Positions 54,305-64,000 of a stretch of 64,000 nt of DNA are shown piece by piece. Where the stretch lies: the NCBI GenBank assembly GCA_030686995.1, contig CM060680.1, forward strand, positions 200,619,322-200,683,321, read 5' to 3'. This DNA is from Artemisia argyi. Its lineage: Eukaryota > Streptophyta > Magnoliopsida > Asterales > Asteraceae. Every line of letters begins with the position of its first letter. Position 1 is the stretch's first letter. Below the pieces are notes generated by a model. It was not told where the DNA came from, did no database searches, and worked only from the letters and a program-made list of their open reading frames with translations. The position numbers and the translations under genes were made by a program.

Positions 54305-54800
54305 TTTTTTTTTTTTCCGTTTTTTGTACGTTTTATCAGTTTTGTAACGTTTTAATCCGTTTTTTGTACGTACAAAAAACGGATAAAACGTACAAAAAAC
54401 GGATTAAAACTGATAAAATGTACAAAAAACGGAAAAAAAACTGACAAAAAATGGATAAAAACTTTATAAAACGTACAAAAAACGGGAAAAAAACCTAACA
54501 AAAAACGGATAAAATGTACAAAAAACGGAAACGTACAAAAAACGGAAAAAAAACTGACAAAAAACGGATAAATACGTTAAAAACTGATAAAACGTACAAA
54601 AAAACGGATAAAAACGCACAAAAAACGGATAAAAACGTAAAAAACTGATAAAACGTACGAAAAACGGAAAACAACTAACAAAAAATAGATAAAACGTACA
54701 AAAAAACGGATAAAAACGTTAAAAAACTGATAAAACGTACAAAAAAGGAGAAAAAACTGACAAAAAACGGATAAAACGTACAAAAAACGGAAAAAATTCA
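54305..54800. repeat. Minisatellite of ACGTACAAAAAACGGATAAA-type units
   Basis: Irregular units combine GTACAAAAAACGG, ATAAAAC and AAAACTGA over about 500 bp. A mirror-image start (CCGTTTTTTGTACGTTTTAT at 54318) can fold back on the rest. The hydrophobic Phe-rich minus-strand ORF is purely a product of the repeat. Confidence 0.85.
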
Positions 54801-55215
54801 AAAAGATGACTAACGGTGCAAATGTTTGGCTAACGAAGGCTAACGGTGTAATATTTTCAGTCTCGTTAAGAGATAACGGAGAAAAAATTTGCACTGTTAG
54901 TCCTTATTGTTAACGAGGGATGTATTGTGGCAAACGTTTGCCTAACGGGGGATGTATATTGCCAAAAGTTTCTGACAGGGATGTAAGATGCCAAAATGTG
55001 TAAACCACAGGGATGTATTTTGCAGTTTCCTCATTTTTTAAAATAAAAACCCAGGTTGACCCAGTGGTCGAACCGGTTGACCCGGCGGTCGAACCAGTTG
55101 ACCCGATCGAAAAAATAAAAAATTAATAAATTGAAAACCGGGTTGAACCGGTCGAACCAATTGACCCGGTGCCCGTTGACTCAACCGGATCGATTTCGAA
55201 CCGGGTTTTCAAAAT
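54801..55215. repeat. Unassigned repeat-like sequence with GGTTGACCC/GGTCGAACC tracts
   Basis: 54830-55030 holds repeated TAACG..GGATGTA phrases (GAGGGATGTATTGTGGCAAA, GGGGGATGTATATTGCCAAA, CAGGGATGTATTTTGCAGTT), like a dispersed plant repeat. 55040-55210 is built from GACCCGGTGG/TCGAACCGG words. No ends or coding sequence are identifiable. Confidence 0.4.
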
Positions 55216-55616
55216 ATTGGTTTTAATAATATTGTTAGTCATAATCATTTTTCAATCCTAAATAGAAAGCAATGGAAACATGGAAGATCTAACTGAGTTA
55301 TGAAATCTTTGAAGAATAATATCGATTCAACCAAGGAACATCGAACTACAAGCGCAAGAAAGATGTTTCATAAAATAAGATTTGGTTTTACTAATAAACA
55401 TCTAACAAGACGCACATATTGAATTATTGATATTACAAATGACCTCCAAAACCTTTTCTTTTCGAAAGACTGGGGGTGGGGGGAATACATCTGATAGAAA
55501 AGATTTTCGAAACGAAACCAAAGCTTACACCAAAACAAACATCACAAACACAACACAAACCCAAAATACAAGAAAACAAACCACCTAATCTATAAGGCAA
55601 GGGCAATTAGAGCATC
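55216..55616. other. Spacer without recognised features
   Basis: AT-rich sequence with no convincing ORF, RNA gene or repeat end on either strand. Confidence 0.4.
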
Positions 55617-56093
55617 TAGGGCCGTAAACAAACTGAACGTTAAGTGAACATTTCATGAGCCTTTCGGTAAAAAGTTCGTTTATATTCGTTTATTTATTAA
55701 ATGAACGAACATGAATAATATTTTAAGTTCGTTTAGTTAAATGAACGAACATGATCAAAGGTCGCGTCCGTTCATTTATGTTTGTGAACATTCGATTATG
55801 TGTTTATTAACGTTCGTTTATGTTTATTTATTTGTTATACTGTATGTTCGTATATCATACTTTTTAATTGTATACTTTTAAAACTGGTTTGTTTAAACAA
55901 AATAAAACTTATAAAGCAGAATAGCATGCATAATTTAATAAAGAGTATATGTTTGTTTTTCTACATTCATTTATGTTCGATCGTTTAGAGTTCGTTTAGT
56001 ATTTTAATGAACGAACATGAAGAACTCATTTTTTTAATAAACGAACATGAACAGAAAATTCGTTCATGTTCGTCCAGTTCATTTACAATCCCA
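55617..56093. mobile_element. hAT-type MITE, 477 bp (family A copy 2)
   Basis: The ends TAGGGCCGTAAACAAACTG and, inverted, TGGGATTGTAAATGAACTG are flanked by AGAGCATC and GGAGCATC, an 8-bp duplication with one mismatch. The interior shares CATGTTCGTTCATTTA repeats with 53717-54277. The ends are more decayed, so it is probably the older copy. Confidence 0.8.
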
Positions 56094-56101
56094 GGAGCAT
56101 C

Positions 56102-57200
56102 GGCTTATAAGATCCCATTTTCCTATTTAAAATCTATTTGCGATCCAGATAAAAGAGATTAGTTGGATATGTGAGAATATGACTTCCTCCCTATTTGACA
56201 ACTTGTTTTTCATCCCAGCATGACCAGCTTTGTTCCTCATCTTAAAATGGCCTATAAGTTGACCAATCAAATATCGTAAAAAATCTTTTATTTAAGGAAA
56301 AAAAGAACCTACTGACATGCTGTTAACCGGGTCTTCCATCTCACTTGGTCACATTAGCATGTTTGTCACACACGATTATAAAGAGATTATGCTTACTTTT
56401 TTTCAAAGATATACTCTTTAAAATATAAATTTTGTTTGACTGACTTAACTTATAAGTACATTTTTTTCCTTCGTAATATCATAAAATCAAATGATAATTG
56501 ATGGTATTAAAACAAGCTTTTATTTAACTACTTTTGAGTTTTATCTCTAATTCCGGTATCAATTACTATCGTCAAACATACTAATCTTTTTTTTTAATAC
56601 AATTAAGACATGCCGTAATGGAACAAATAAGACGTGTCTTCCATCCTTAGCTGGCCAAATAAGACGTTTTCCATGCTATTACACTTAGTGAGTGAGACGA
56701 GCCGTGCATGGAAGAAAAGCAAGAAGTCGGTCATTTTTTAGACCGAGTCGTGTGTGAGGTTTTTGGTGGGGTTTTTATTAAATAGTGGTTGTATATGTGT
56801 GTGGGAGTGTTTTTATTATATGTTTTCTTTGGCGTATAATTGGGTTTAAGTGAGGTATATTTTTTTGTAATGACTACAATCGCTTTATTACAATAAATTG
56901 ATCATATAGAAGATCATTGAAAGAAAAAACTGAATTGACGCTGATATTATAACGGTGACCGGGTTTACACTTAGCATAACACACTTTATATGTCACTTTC
57001 CAGCTTAACCAAACACATATCCAAAAACAGCAAAAACAAAAAAGACTCATTTCACTTTCAACAACAAAAAGAAAACACAAAACCTTAAAAAAAATTCAAT
57101 TCAGTCAAATAAAAAGTAAAACCAGTCAAACCAAAAACAACAAAACCACATCTCATCCCTGTCATCTCACAACAACCATCTTTTCAAATCCCAACAAAAC
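56102..57200. other. Upstream region of the BIR-like gene
   Basis: AT-rich intergenic sequence. A purine/pyrimidine-skewed, A/C-rich leader-like stretch starts about 57000. No clear TATA box lies at a plausible distance from the 57262 start codon, and no repeat element was recognised. Confidence 0.4.
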
Positions 57201-57201
57201 A

Positions 57202-57222
57202 ATGGCAGATCTCAAACCCTAA
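57202..57222 (+). CDS. Six-codon uORF in the leader of the BIR-like gene
   Basis: ATG at 57202 encodes six residues and ends in TAA, supplied by the first telomere-like repeat. It is in frame with the main ORF, 60 bp upstream. Whether it lies in the transcript depends on the unmapped start site. Confidence 0.35.
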   Translation: MADLKP

Positions 57223-57243
57223 CCCTAACCCTAACCCTAACCC
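57217..57243 (+). repeat. Telomere-like (CCCTAA)n tract in the BIR-like 5' leader
   Basis: Four and a half copies of CCCTAA lie 19 bp before the start codon, beginning with AAACCCTAA, the plant telo-box. Six-base units differ from the usual plant seven-base telomere repeat. Confidence 0.85.
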
Positions 57244-57261
57244 AATCCTTCACGGCACACC

Positions 57262-59085
57262 ATGAAAACACACACACAGACACCCTTTACGCTCCTCATC
57301 ACCACCATCACCTTCATTTCCCTCGCCGTGGCGTCATTCGCCGTGGAAGATGACGTCAGGTGTCTCCAAGGTCTCAAAAGCTCATTTCAAGACCCAAGTA
57401 ATAAACTTTCTTCATGGGTTTTCACTAATGATTCGTTGTGTAAGCTTGCTGGTGTTTCTTGCTGGAATGAGAAAGAGAACAGGTTGATTTCTTTACAGTT
57501 GCCGGAATATTCCCTCGCCGGAATGTTGCCGGATTCTTTGCAGTATTGTAGGTCTTTGCAGACTTTGGATCTTTCTAAGAATAGTATATCTGGGAGTGTT
57601 CCTCGTGAGATCTGTACTTGGTTGCCATATTTAGTAACTTTGGACTTGTCTGGTAATAAATTTTCCGGTGAGATTCCGGTGGAGTTGCAAAACTGTAAGT
57701 TTTTGAATAATTTGGTTTTGAGTGATAATGGATTTGTGGGTATGATTCCTTATGAGTTGGGGCTGTTAGATAGGTTGAAAAAGCTGGATTTGTCGAATAA
57801 TGAGTTGTCGGGGTTGGTACCGGATGATTTAGCAAAGTTCGGGGTGGATTCGTTTAGTGGGAATGAGGGGTTGTGTGGTTCGACGGTTAAGTCGAAATGT
57901 AGTAAGATGAATAGTAAGAATTTGGCTGTTATTATTGCTGCGGGGGTTCTAGGTGCCGCGGGGTCGTTGTTGTTGGGGTTTGGGGTGTGGTGGTGGTTTT
58001 TTGTGAGAGCGGATGGGAAGAAGAATAGTGATGATGGTGAGGGAGGTAGTGGTGATCGGAGTAATTGGATAGAGCGGTTGAGAGGTTATAGACTTGTTCA
58101 GGTTTCGTTGTTTCAGAAACCGTTAGTTAAGATTAAGTTGAATGATATATTGGTTGCTACAAATAATTTTAGTCAGGGTAACGTTGAGATAAGTACTAGG
58201 ACGGGAGTGTGTTATCGGGCTATGCTGCAGGATGGGTCTGTTTTAGCGGTTAAGAGGTTGAGTGCGTGTAAGATTAATGAGAAACAGTTTCGATCTGAGA
58301 TGAATAGGTTAGGGCAGCTCAGGCATCCAAATTTGGTACCGTTGTTGGGATTTTGCGTTGTTGAAGATGAGAAGCTACTGGTGTATAAGCATATGCCAAA
58401 CGGGAGTTTGAACACGTTGTTGTATGGTAATGGTAATAATGTGGATTTGAATTGGCCGGTTAGGCTCAGGATTGGTATAGGTGCGGCGAGTGGGTTAGCT
58501 TGGTTGCATCACGTTTGTGAGCCGCCTTACCTTCATCAAAATATTAGTTCGAATGTGGTTCTCGTGGATGACGATTTGGAGGCTAGGATCATTGATTTTG
58601 GGCTAGCTAGGCTCGTGGGTACTCGTGATTCCAACAATAGCTCGTTTGAAAACGGTGATTTGGGTGAGTTTGGTTACGTGGCTCCCGAGTATTCGAGTAC
58701 CATGGTTGCTTCGATGAAAGGTGATGTATATGGTTTTGGGGTCGTTCTTTTGGAACTAGTAACTGGTCAAAAGCCACTTGAAGTAAATAACGGCGAGGAG
58801 GGAGGGTATAAAGGTCATTTGGTGGAGTGGGTTAATCGGCTTATGGGTTCAGGAAGAAGTAAGGATGTCATTGACAAGTCTATAAGAGGAAAAGGGCATG
58901 ATGACGAGATTTTGCAGTTTTTAAGGGTTGCTTGTAGTTGTGTGGTTCCACGGCCTAAAGAAAGGCCTACGATGTACAATGTTTACCAATCTCTAAAAAG
59001 CATGGCGGAGGCACATGGATTTTCAGAACATTTCGAAGATATTGCGGTGAAATATGCTAAACAAGATCATCATCACAGAGACTAG
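57262..59085 (+). CDS. BIR3: BIR2/BIR3-like LRR receptor pseudokinase
   Basis: An intronless ORF of 607 residues. It has a signal peptide (about 1-27), an LRR N-cap with paired Cys (34-67), about five LRRs (73-190) and a Cys pair (205-213). A transmembrane helix (about 221-248) and a kinase-fold domain (about 296-585) follow. The glycine loop is degenerate (ISTRTGVCYRA). The ATP Lys is kept in LAVKRL (331). The HRD catalytic motif is HQN (425-427), so the catalytic Asp is missing, while DFG (445-447) remains. This pattern, with KGDVYGFGVVLLELVTGQKPL and the SEHFEDI tail, fits the BAK1-interacting BIR2/BIR3 group. By family knowledge it sits in the plasma membrane, binds BAK1/SERK co-receptors and restrains immune and brassinosteroid signalling. 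BIR2 and BIR3 cannot be firmly separated here; BIR3 is favoured by the RLSAC and SEH features. Start: the first in-frame ATG giving a full signal peptide. Confidence 0.9.
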   Translation: MKTHTQTPFTLLITTITFISLAVASFAVEDDVRCLQGLKSSFQDPSNKLSSWVFTNDSLCKLAGVSCWNEKENRLISLQLPEYSLAGMLPDSLQYCRSLQTLDLSKNSISGSVPREICTWLPYLVTLDLSGNKFSGEIPVELQNCKFLNNLVLSDNGFVGMIPYELGLLDRLKKLDLSNNELSGLVPDDLAKFGVDSFSGNEGLCGSTVKSKCSKMNSKNLAVIIAAGVLGAAGSLLLGFGVWWWFFVRADGKKNSDDGEGGSGDRSNWIERLRGYRLVQVSLFQKPLVKIKLNDILVATNNFSQGNVEISTRTGVCYRAMLQDGSVLAVKRLSACKINEKQFRSEMNRLGQLRHPNLVPLLGFCVVEDEKLLVYKHMPNGSLNTLLYGNGNNVDLNWPVRLRIGIGAASGLAWLHHVCEPPYLHQNISSNVVLVDDDLEARIIDFGLARLVGTRDSNNSSFENGDLGEFGYVAPEYSSTMVASMKGDVYGFGVVLLELVTGQKPLEVNNGEEGGYKGHLVEWVNRLMGSGRSKDVIDKSIRGKGHDDEILQFLRVACSCVVPRPKERPTMYNVYQSLKSMAEAHGFSEHFEDIAVKYAKQDHHHRD

Positions 59086-60500
59086 CTTTCCAAGAGATGG
59101 TATATTCTACTTTCTTAACTTCAAGATTCATGTTACTGTATTTGTTATGTATTTTTTTTACTGCTAATGTGCTTGATAACCTTCGCGTGTCACTGTATCT
59201 TATTGTTTGTAGCATGATCTAATTCCAGAAAACTATCAGACCGAAAGCTGATATTGGTATCGATTTCATTCTATTGTTTTTTGAATCTGTCTAGTTTGAA
59301 GTGCAATATGAGTTATTTTTTCCACATGGTGTATCTATGAAAACTAAGTAGAAGTTACGATACTAGTTATTTCAGTTATTTCTCCACACTTTAAATACCA
59401 TGTAACTTGTAAATGCATACATAGTCATAATACGATTTGAATCTGTATCCGATCAAAGTGTAAACTGTATATGTATGTGTCAGCTCAAGATGGCAACATG
59501 GGTAGGTTGGGTAACATGTCAAATGTTTGGATTGAAAACCATTCCTTCATTTATATGAATACATAAAGGCTTAAATAACAATTACAAAAACTAAATTGTT
59601 GATTAAAACGATTTAGGAGGTTGCATGCTTTTAAGCAGGTTGACTCATAAACCATTTGGTTTATTTCCCTTTTAGTTGAAGCTTTTGATTTGTGACATGT
59701 TTGAGATAAAATACAAGCAAAATCGATCCATTCATACGTAAATACGTTGAATCTGGCACATAGGCCATTTACTATGCTTCTGATCACATTTGGTTGGAAA
59801 TCCCGAAGCACCTGGTTAGAGAATTTTGCTAGATGTATTGACTCATTTTAGCTTTTATTTCTGAGTTACTTAGACCATAAGTTCATTTGTTTTGGTTAAG
59901 ATAAGATACATAACTTTAGGGAAACGATACTCCCCATGTGACATGTGTGTATATTTGAAGTAAAGATAAACAGGAAACGTGTTGGGATACAAATGGGAAA
60001 ATCAAACATGATAAAAGAGATAGGACATTATTTAAGAATCTTGTCTAAAGTCTTTCCCTTCATTATGAATCACATATTTGAGTAAAATAGAATCTAAATT
60101 AGGTTTTTAAGTACTTCATTTAGCCTTTGCTTCATTTTCAAAAGAACTATACCCCGAAATGTTAAAAGGTTTTCGTGTTTACACTAAGTAATGCGTGATA
60201 CGAAGCATGTACTAGTCGTATGACTTTTAAGATATTCTGATAAATTTTCATAAGTATAGTTCATCTGAACAAAGTGGTGATATGCAACTTTTGGTTATAT
60301 ACTTTAATCTTATTTGTAAGGTGACAACTCAACCACCCCATATAGTTCATGTTTGGAATCAGGTACGATACCCTTTTTCTCTTGTGTATATTTCAACAAT
60401 CAAGAAAGTCATCTTCCTTTATTACCAATCTCATATTATATATCTCCTTTTTTGTGCTTTTGATTTTCTTTTTGGGCGGATCATTGGCTTGAGAATACAG
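59086..60500. other. 3' flank of the BIR-like gene and intergenic region
   Basis: It begins with the probable 3' UTR (T-rich to about 59300). The rest is AT-rich with only short random ORFs. I see no further gene, RNA or clear transposon end. Confidence 0.4.
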
Positions 60501-60519
60501 AATAACGTGTTGGGTTTAG

Positions 60520-60660
60520 ATATAGATGACCAACCACCACTAAGTTGGCCTATAGTTGTCGACACTTTGATGTCTTCATGAGAGGTCTTGTTCAAATCCC
60601 ACTAGGTTCAGAGATTTCAGACCCACTCACAAATACTAGCAACACAAATTTAAAGTGCAG
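60520..60660 (+). repeat. Possible tRNA-derived SINE
   Basis: TGGCCTATAGTTG (60546) resembles a pol III A box. GTTCAAATCCCAC (about 60590) resembles a B box, about 40 bp downstream, the normal spacing. No clear tail or target duplication was found, so this is tentative. Confidence 0.3.
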
Positions 60661-61287
60661 AAAAGTAAATCGATACAAGTATTTTACTCGATTTATAGCT
60701 ATGTCCACGACCGAATTAGATGTTACACATAAATCACAGATATTGGTAAAAGATTTGCAAATACACAAGTACTTATAGGACCAAAATATGGCAACTTGAT
60801 CACATAGTAAATTGCTCACACAGGCCGTGATTCCAGGACTAGAAATTTATTTAAGTTGGACGCATTATCTAATTCAATTGGGCGCTTGGACATCCTCATA
60901 CTTGTGGTCCTAGGCCGACGATTAGGCCTTAGAGACAATAAGCCTTCACAAGGTCCATGGATTTCCTTCATAAACCATGTCGCCTACGTGTTCTATGTTT
61001 GTGTTTGGTTTCTGAACATTATGGTGTTAGATGTAAATCTTATTAATTGACTATCCTAGAATACCTTTTTGTGTCACCAGAAAGAGACCATCTGTATACA
61101 AGAGCTTTGTTTTTCTTCTGAAAAGTTATTCTTTTTCTCTTTCACACGAGCTTTTCAGCAAAAAGTTAGCTTTTCTTACCCCAATCATTTACATCTTTTT
61201 ACCATCAACTCTCGTACAAATGATATACCCCACAGAATAATTCCTATCCCTTTTAGATTTTCTTATATTATACGAAACTCATAACAC
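60661..61287. other. Intergenic sequence before the small ORF
   Basis: No gene recognised. Short ORFs here show no protein-like composition. Confidence 0.4.
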
Positions 61288-61288
61288 A

Positions 61289-61299
61289 TTATATAAATA
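61289..61299 (+). promoter_or_regulatory. Candidate TATA box of the 61344 ORF
   Basis: TTATATAAATA lies about 50 bp upstream of the ATG, leaving room for a leader of about 20-25 nt. Confidence 0.45.
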
Positions 61300-61343
61300 T
61301 CCATGTGGGTATTGATCTATAATATTCAAAATCACTTCAATAC

Positions 61344-61760
61344 ATGACATCTGGTTCTAGCCAAAAGAATATATCTTCATGTGAGAAGTGTATGCAAATA
61401 TTGAAAAACATCCTCAAATTCTCGTCATTTCCTCCACGACCAACCGACGGTAGATCAAGTAGTTCTCATTCGCCGCCCCATAGGCACCATCAGACGATAA
61501 AACCACCTAAAAGCATGACCCCAAAATTGCAAAATAGGTGCAAAATGGATGGTTTAGATGGAGGAAAGAGCTCATGTTTCATCAAGATTCACGGCCCCGA
61601 TGAACGTGGCATTGAAAGTATACAAACGAGTACAATTGAGGCTTCAGTCACAAATCTTATGGTTTCAGATTATATCAAGAACTTTCATGAGAGGAACAAA
61701 CACGAAGCTGTTTCGTTGGTGCTGCCTCCACCACCGCGGGTGCCACCACGTTTTCGATAA
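61344..61760 (+). CDS. Small protein of 138 residues, unrecognised
   Basis: ATG at 61344, stop at 61760. It has a Ser/Pro/His/Lys-rich N-terminal half (SSSSHSPPHRHH; four Cys within the first 85 residues), then a more conserved-looking C-terminal half with MVSDYIKNFHERNKHE and a proline-rich end LPPPPRVPPRFR. No signal peptide or membrane helix is present, so cytosolic or nuclear location is likely. The nearby TATA box and the amphipathic helix around DYIKNFHERN favour a real gene over chance. I do not recognise the family. It follows the BIR-like gene on the same strand, 2.3 kb downstream, with no sign of co-regulation. Confidence 0.5.
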   Translation: MTSGSSQKNISSCEKCMQILKNILKFSSFPPRPTDGRSSSSHSPPHRHHQTIKPPKSMTPKLQNRCKMDGLDGGKSSCFIKIHGPDERGIESIQTSTIEASVTNLMVSDYIKNFHERNKHEAVSLVLPPPPRVPPRFR

Positions 61761-62289
61761 GACAGGTTTTTCCAAGTGATTATCACCGTATATCTTGAAA
61801 TGAATTATTGTATATTGTCATATAATCGTTGGTTTGCATGTATAGAAAGTGAAATGATTTAAAAATATGATTGTGAATTTGTATTTGAGGCCTATTGTAT
61901 GGTGGTTGTAATAAGTGACGGCGATTAACATGTGCAAGTGATGCAACCGTACAAAGGCCTCCATTTGTAAAGCGGCTCTGGTTTGGTATATGTCTATTAC
62001 AGTACTATTTATACATATCTAACTATATTTATACATGTCTAACTTAAATTTTTACAACCCTTTTTAAATATTATGTGAGTGGGCATCCGATTTAGTATAT
62101 ATCAATTAGTATTTATACCTATTTTATGTTTTGAATATTTCATAATAGTTAAGATATATGTGATTTAAAGGGTCTCATTCGTAGTTTCGCCCCGGATCAC
62201 TCAAATCAATGGGACGACCCTGGTTGTAATTATCTTACTTTTGGGATATAATAATTTGGGCTTTTTAGTATCTTTGAGCCCATTAATAT
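61761..62289. other. 3' flank of the small ORF
   Basis: AT-rich sequence; nothing recognisable beyond a probable 3' UTR. Confidence 0.4.
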
Positions 62290-62770
62290 AGTCATAAGGG
62301 TGTTAATCGTTTCGGTCGATTCAATTTAGTTAGTTCGGTTAATTTTCATTCGACTAAAACTAAAAACCTAACCGAATTGAATTTGAATACGGTTTGATTT
62401 TCAGCTTGACTCGAATAATCCAAATGACACAATTTATTTATTTTTTTTCATTTAATATATATAGTTTTTTTAGCAATGAAATATTTTCAAACTTAAAAAA
62501 TATTATATTTATAGTTGGAAAAAGTTTTAATGGTTTTTATTTATGTATATAAATACATAAAAGGTATATACATTTATTTAAATTCGATTTTCGGTTCGAT
62601 CCAGTTTACATCTTGACAAAAATATATTCAAACCGAAAACTAAATATTTAATTCGGTTCGGTTTGGACAAATTCGATTTGGTTAGAAATCTAGTTCGATT
62701 TTATTTGGTTCGGTTTTGATTTTTGGTTACTGTGGCCTGTGGGTATTACCCCGATTTGTGAACACCCCTA
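62290..62770. repeat. Decayed hAT-like MITE with TTCGGTT tracts
   Basis: The left end AAGGGTGTTAATCG and the right end, inverted, TAGGGGTGTTCACAAATC are alike. The interior is full of TTCGGTT/AACCGAA words. No matching 8-bp duplication was found, so the limits are approximate. Confidence 0.45.
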
Positions 62771-63316
62771 ACAACGTATAGGTTCATCAAGAATACCATT
62801 TTTTGTGAGAATACTGAATGATATTTTTGTATTCTTTAAAGATGACTTTCACAAATTGTATGTTATCTTCACATAATGCTAAAACCGTTTTCACTTTTCA
62901 ATCGGCTTGTACCCATGTTAGCTCTCTGCTGCTGAGATATTATTGGACGACTTTTCTTGCATACTCATACACAAATCTTCTCGTCACAATCGTCATAATA
63001 AGTACCTTAAGACACAATAATTTTGTGTTTGTTACAGAAAACTTTCCAAAACTCGGTCCATATTCACGCTATAATTAATCATGTACCTTAAAGCAACTAC
63101 ATTACCTTTTGAGTAACTTTCACGAACCCTCCTCTAATAATACAACTCTCCTCGGAAAAATTGTTAGTATGTAGCTGATTTTAATAATTCTAGTGGTATT
63201 TTGAGGTGTTAAAAACTGTTTTAAGTGAATCATGTTACAAAGGTTTAAAGTAAGAGATGAATATTTTTTGAACAAAGAGTACCACTGTTAATTCATTTTA
63301 TTTGTACTCGTATATT
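62771..63316. other. Spacer without recognised features
   Basis: An 86-codon ORF at 62818 has no motif and no promoter-like context, so I do not call it a gene. Confidence 0.4.
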
Positions 63317-63612
63317 TTGGATTCCAAAGAAAAAGTATAAGCCCTATGAAAAGATACTAGTACTAGTATACATTAATTACACTACTTGAAACATGGCTTT
63401 CACCTAGAGCGTAATCCCTAGGAAATTTGTTGGTAAAAGGCTGTAGCGACGTTTTTTTTTTTATGGAAAAAACAATATCGCTATAGCCTTTTACCGACAA
63501 ATTTCCTAGGGATTACGCTCTAGGTGAAATCCATGTTTCTAATAGTGAATTACAGTAATATAGTAGTATCTTTTCATAGGGCAGCTTATACTTTTTCTTT
63601 GGAATCCAAAAG
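63317..63612. repeat. Hairpin repeat flanking a CACTA-type mini-element
   Basis: TTGGATTCCAAAGAAAAAGT at about 63317 is mirrored at the right end (about 63590-63612). The arms continue through the CACTA ends inside, giving a near-continuous palindrome of about 300 bp with a T-rich loop near 63455. Confidence 0.8.
63380..63547. mobile_element. CACTA-type palindromic mini-element, 168 bp
   Basis: The ends CACTACTTGAAACATGG and, inverted, CACTATTAGAAACATGG lie between two AATTA copies (63375-63379 and 63548-63552). The interior arms include CACCTAGAGCGTAATCCCTA and its complement. There is no coding sequence. Confidence 0.6.
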
Positions 63613-64000
63613 TTTTTGTAATTTCGTAGGAAATTCGTCACAATAGATCCAAAACAAGTGACTGAAACTTCCTCGGAAATTTGTCACAATTTAGAGACGG
63701 ACTACGGATTTCCTATGGATTTTGAGTTTCATTTCATGGTGATTTCCTACAAATTTCTTTGGTATTTCTCACAGATTTCCTAGGACTTATTTCAGTTTTT
63801 TTGAAAGCTTTTATTTAATTATGGAAATATTGCATAAAATAAAATACGAAACAAATTATCCAACAAGATATAAAAAGCACGAACAATTTTCATATCATAA
63901 AACTACCTAGCAATCCAGCATATTCAAAGTTCGCTAGCATCCATAAGCTTATAAAACAATATCCATGAAAGCTCGGAGTTGGAGACTATTTGTGCAGTTT
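63613..64000. repeat. Subterminal-type repeat region, possibly of a CACTA element
   Basis: GGAAATTYGTCACAAT and ATTTCCTA(G/T)G words recur several times in both orientations to the window edge, like the subterminal repeats of CACTA transposons. The far end is outside the window. Confidence 0.4.

Noticed and set aside
54577..54894. Phe-rich, membrane-like minus-strand ORF
   Set aside because: It is produced entirely by the GTACAAAAAACGG minisatellite.
57217..57243. True interstitial telomere or chromosome end
   Set aside because: Only 27 bp of six-base units directly before a coding gene; it fits a promoter telo-box microsatellite.
60282..60581. 99-codon plus-strand ORF
   Set aside because: Its end runs into the SINE-like segment, and composition looks like random AT-rich sequence.

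Overview
The window is nuclear DNA of a flowering plant. It is AT-rich and has very few host genes, and about 80% of it is nested transposable elements. From memory of the family, the Copia element with a large extra ORF after pol and the Gypsy element with a proline-rich ORF before gag both resemble elements common in Asteraceae (daisy family). A member of that family is the best guess, but the sequence does not prove it.

Layout. Positions 1-433 (minus) hold the start of a two-exon defensin-like (DEFL) gene that runs off the left edge. About 140 bp upstream of its ATG a TE nest begins. The outermost layers are a MITE-like inverted repeat (571-47212) and a giant palindromic element (728-47090). 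Both ends of the palindrome are Helitron-type hairpin plus CTAG termini, and its centre is near 11770. Later insertions split its arms. They are a Ty3/Gypsy derivative with almost no coding sequence (2764-10539), a solo LTR (13121-14551) and a Ty1/Copia element (15625-46830). The Copia element in turn carries a Ty3/Gypsy chromovirus-like element (19990-32296) and a non-autonomous Athila/Tat-like element (37999-44614). Six insertions in the window have perfect target-site duplications (TSDs) and six more have duplications with one mismatch, so most of the nesting order can be read directly.

From 47213 to 56101 the elements are smaller. There is a broken PIF/Harbinger element whose transposase gene is split by a solo LTR, two Mutator-type MITEs with perfect 9-bp duplications, and an hAT element holding a MITE and a second Athila-like solo LTR. 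Two related hAT MITEs and a minisatellite complete this stretch. From 56102 onward the DNA is more gene-like. The one clear full-length gene is an intronless receptor-like pseudokinase of the BIR2/BIR3 family (57262-59085), with telomere-like repeats and a tiny uORF in its leader. A small unrecognised ORF (61344-61760) follows, then decayed repeats and a CACTA-like palindrome at the right edge.

The most notable observations are these. Two related LTR families carry arrays of different 11-bp dyad motifs with the same plan (NNNCG-S-CGNNN). The same LTRs contain U5 segments complementary to the 5' half of tRNA-Asp, the primer their PBS implies. The Copia element has an antisense ORF with its own TATA box and W-boxes, placed head to head with its extra sense ORF. 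The Gypsy element at 19990-32296 has almost identical LTRs but a heavily broken coding region.
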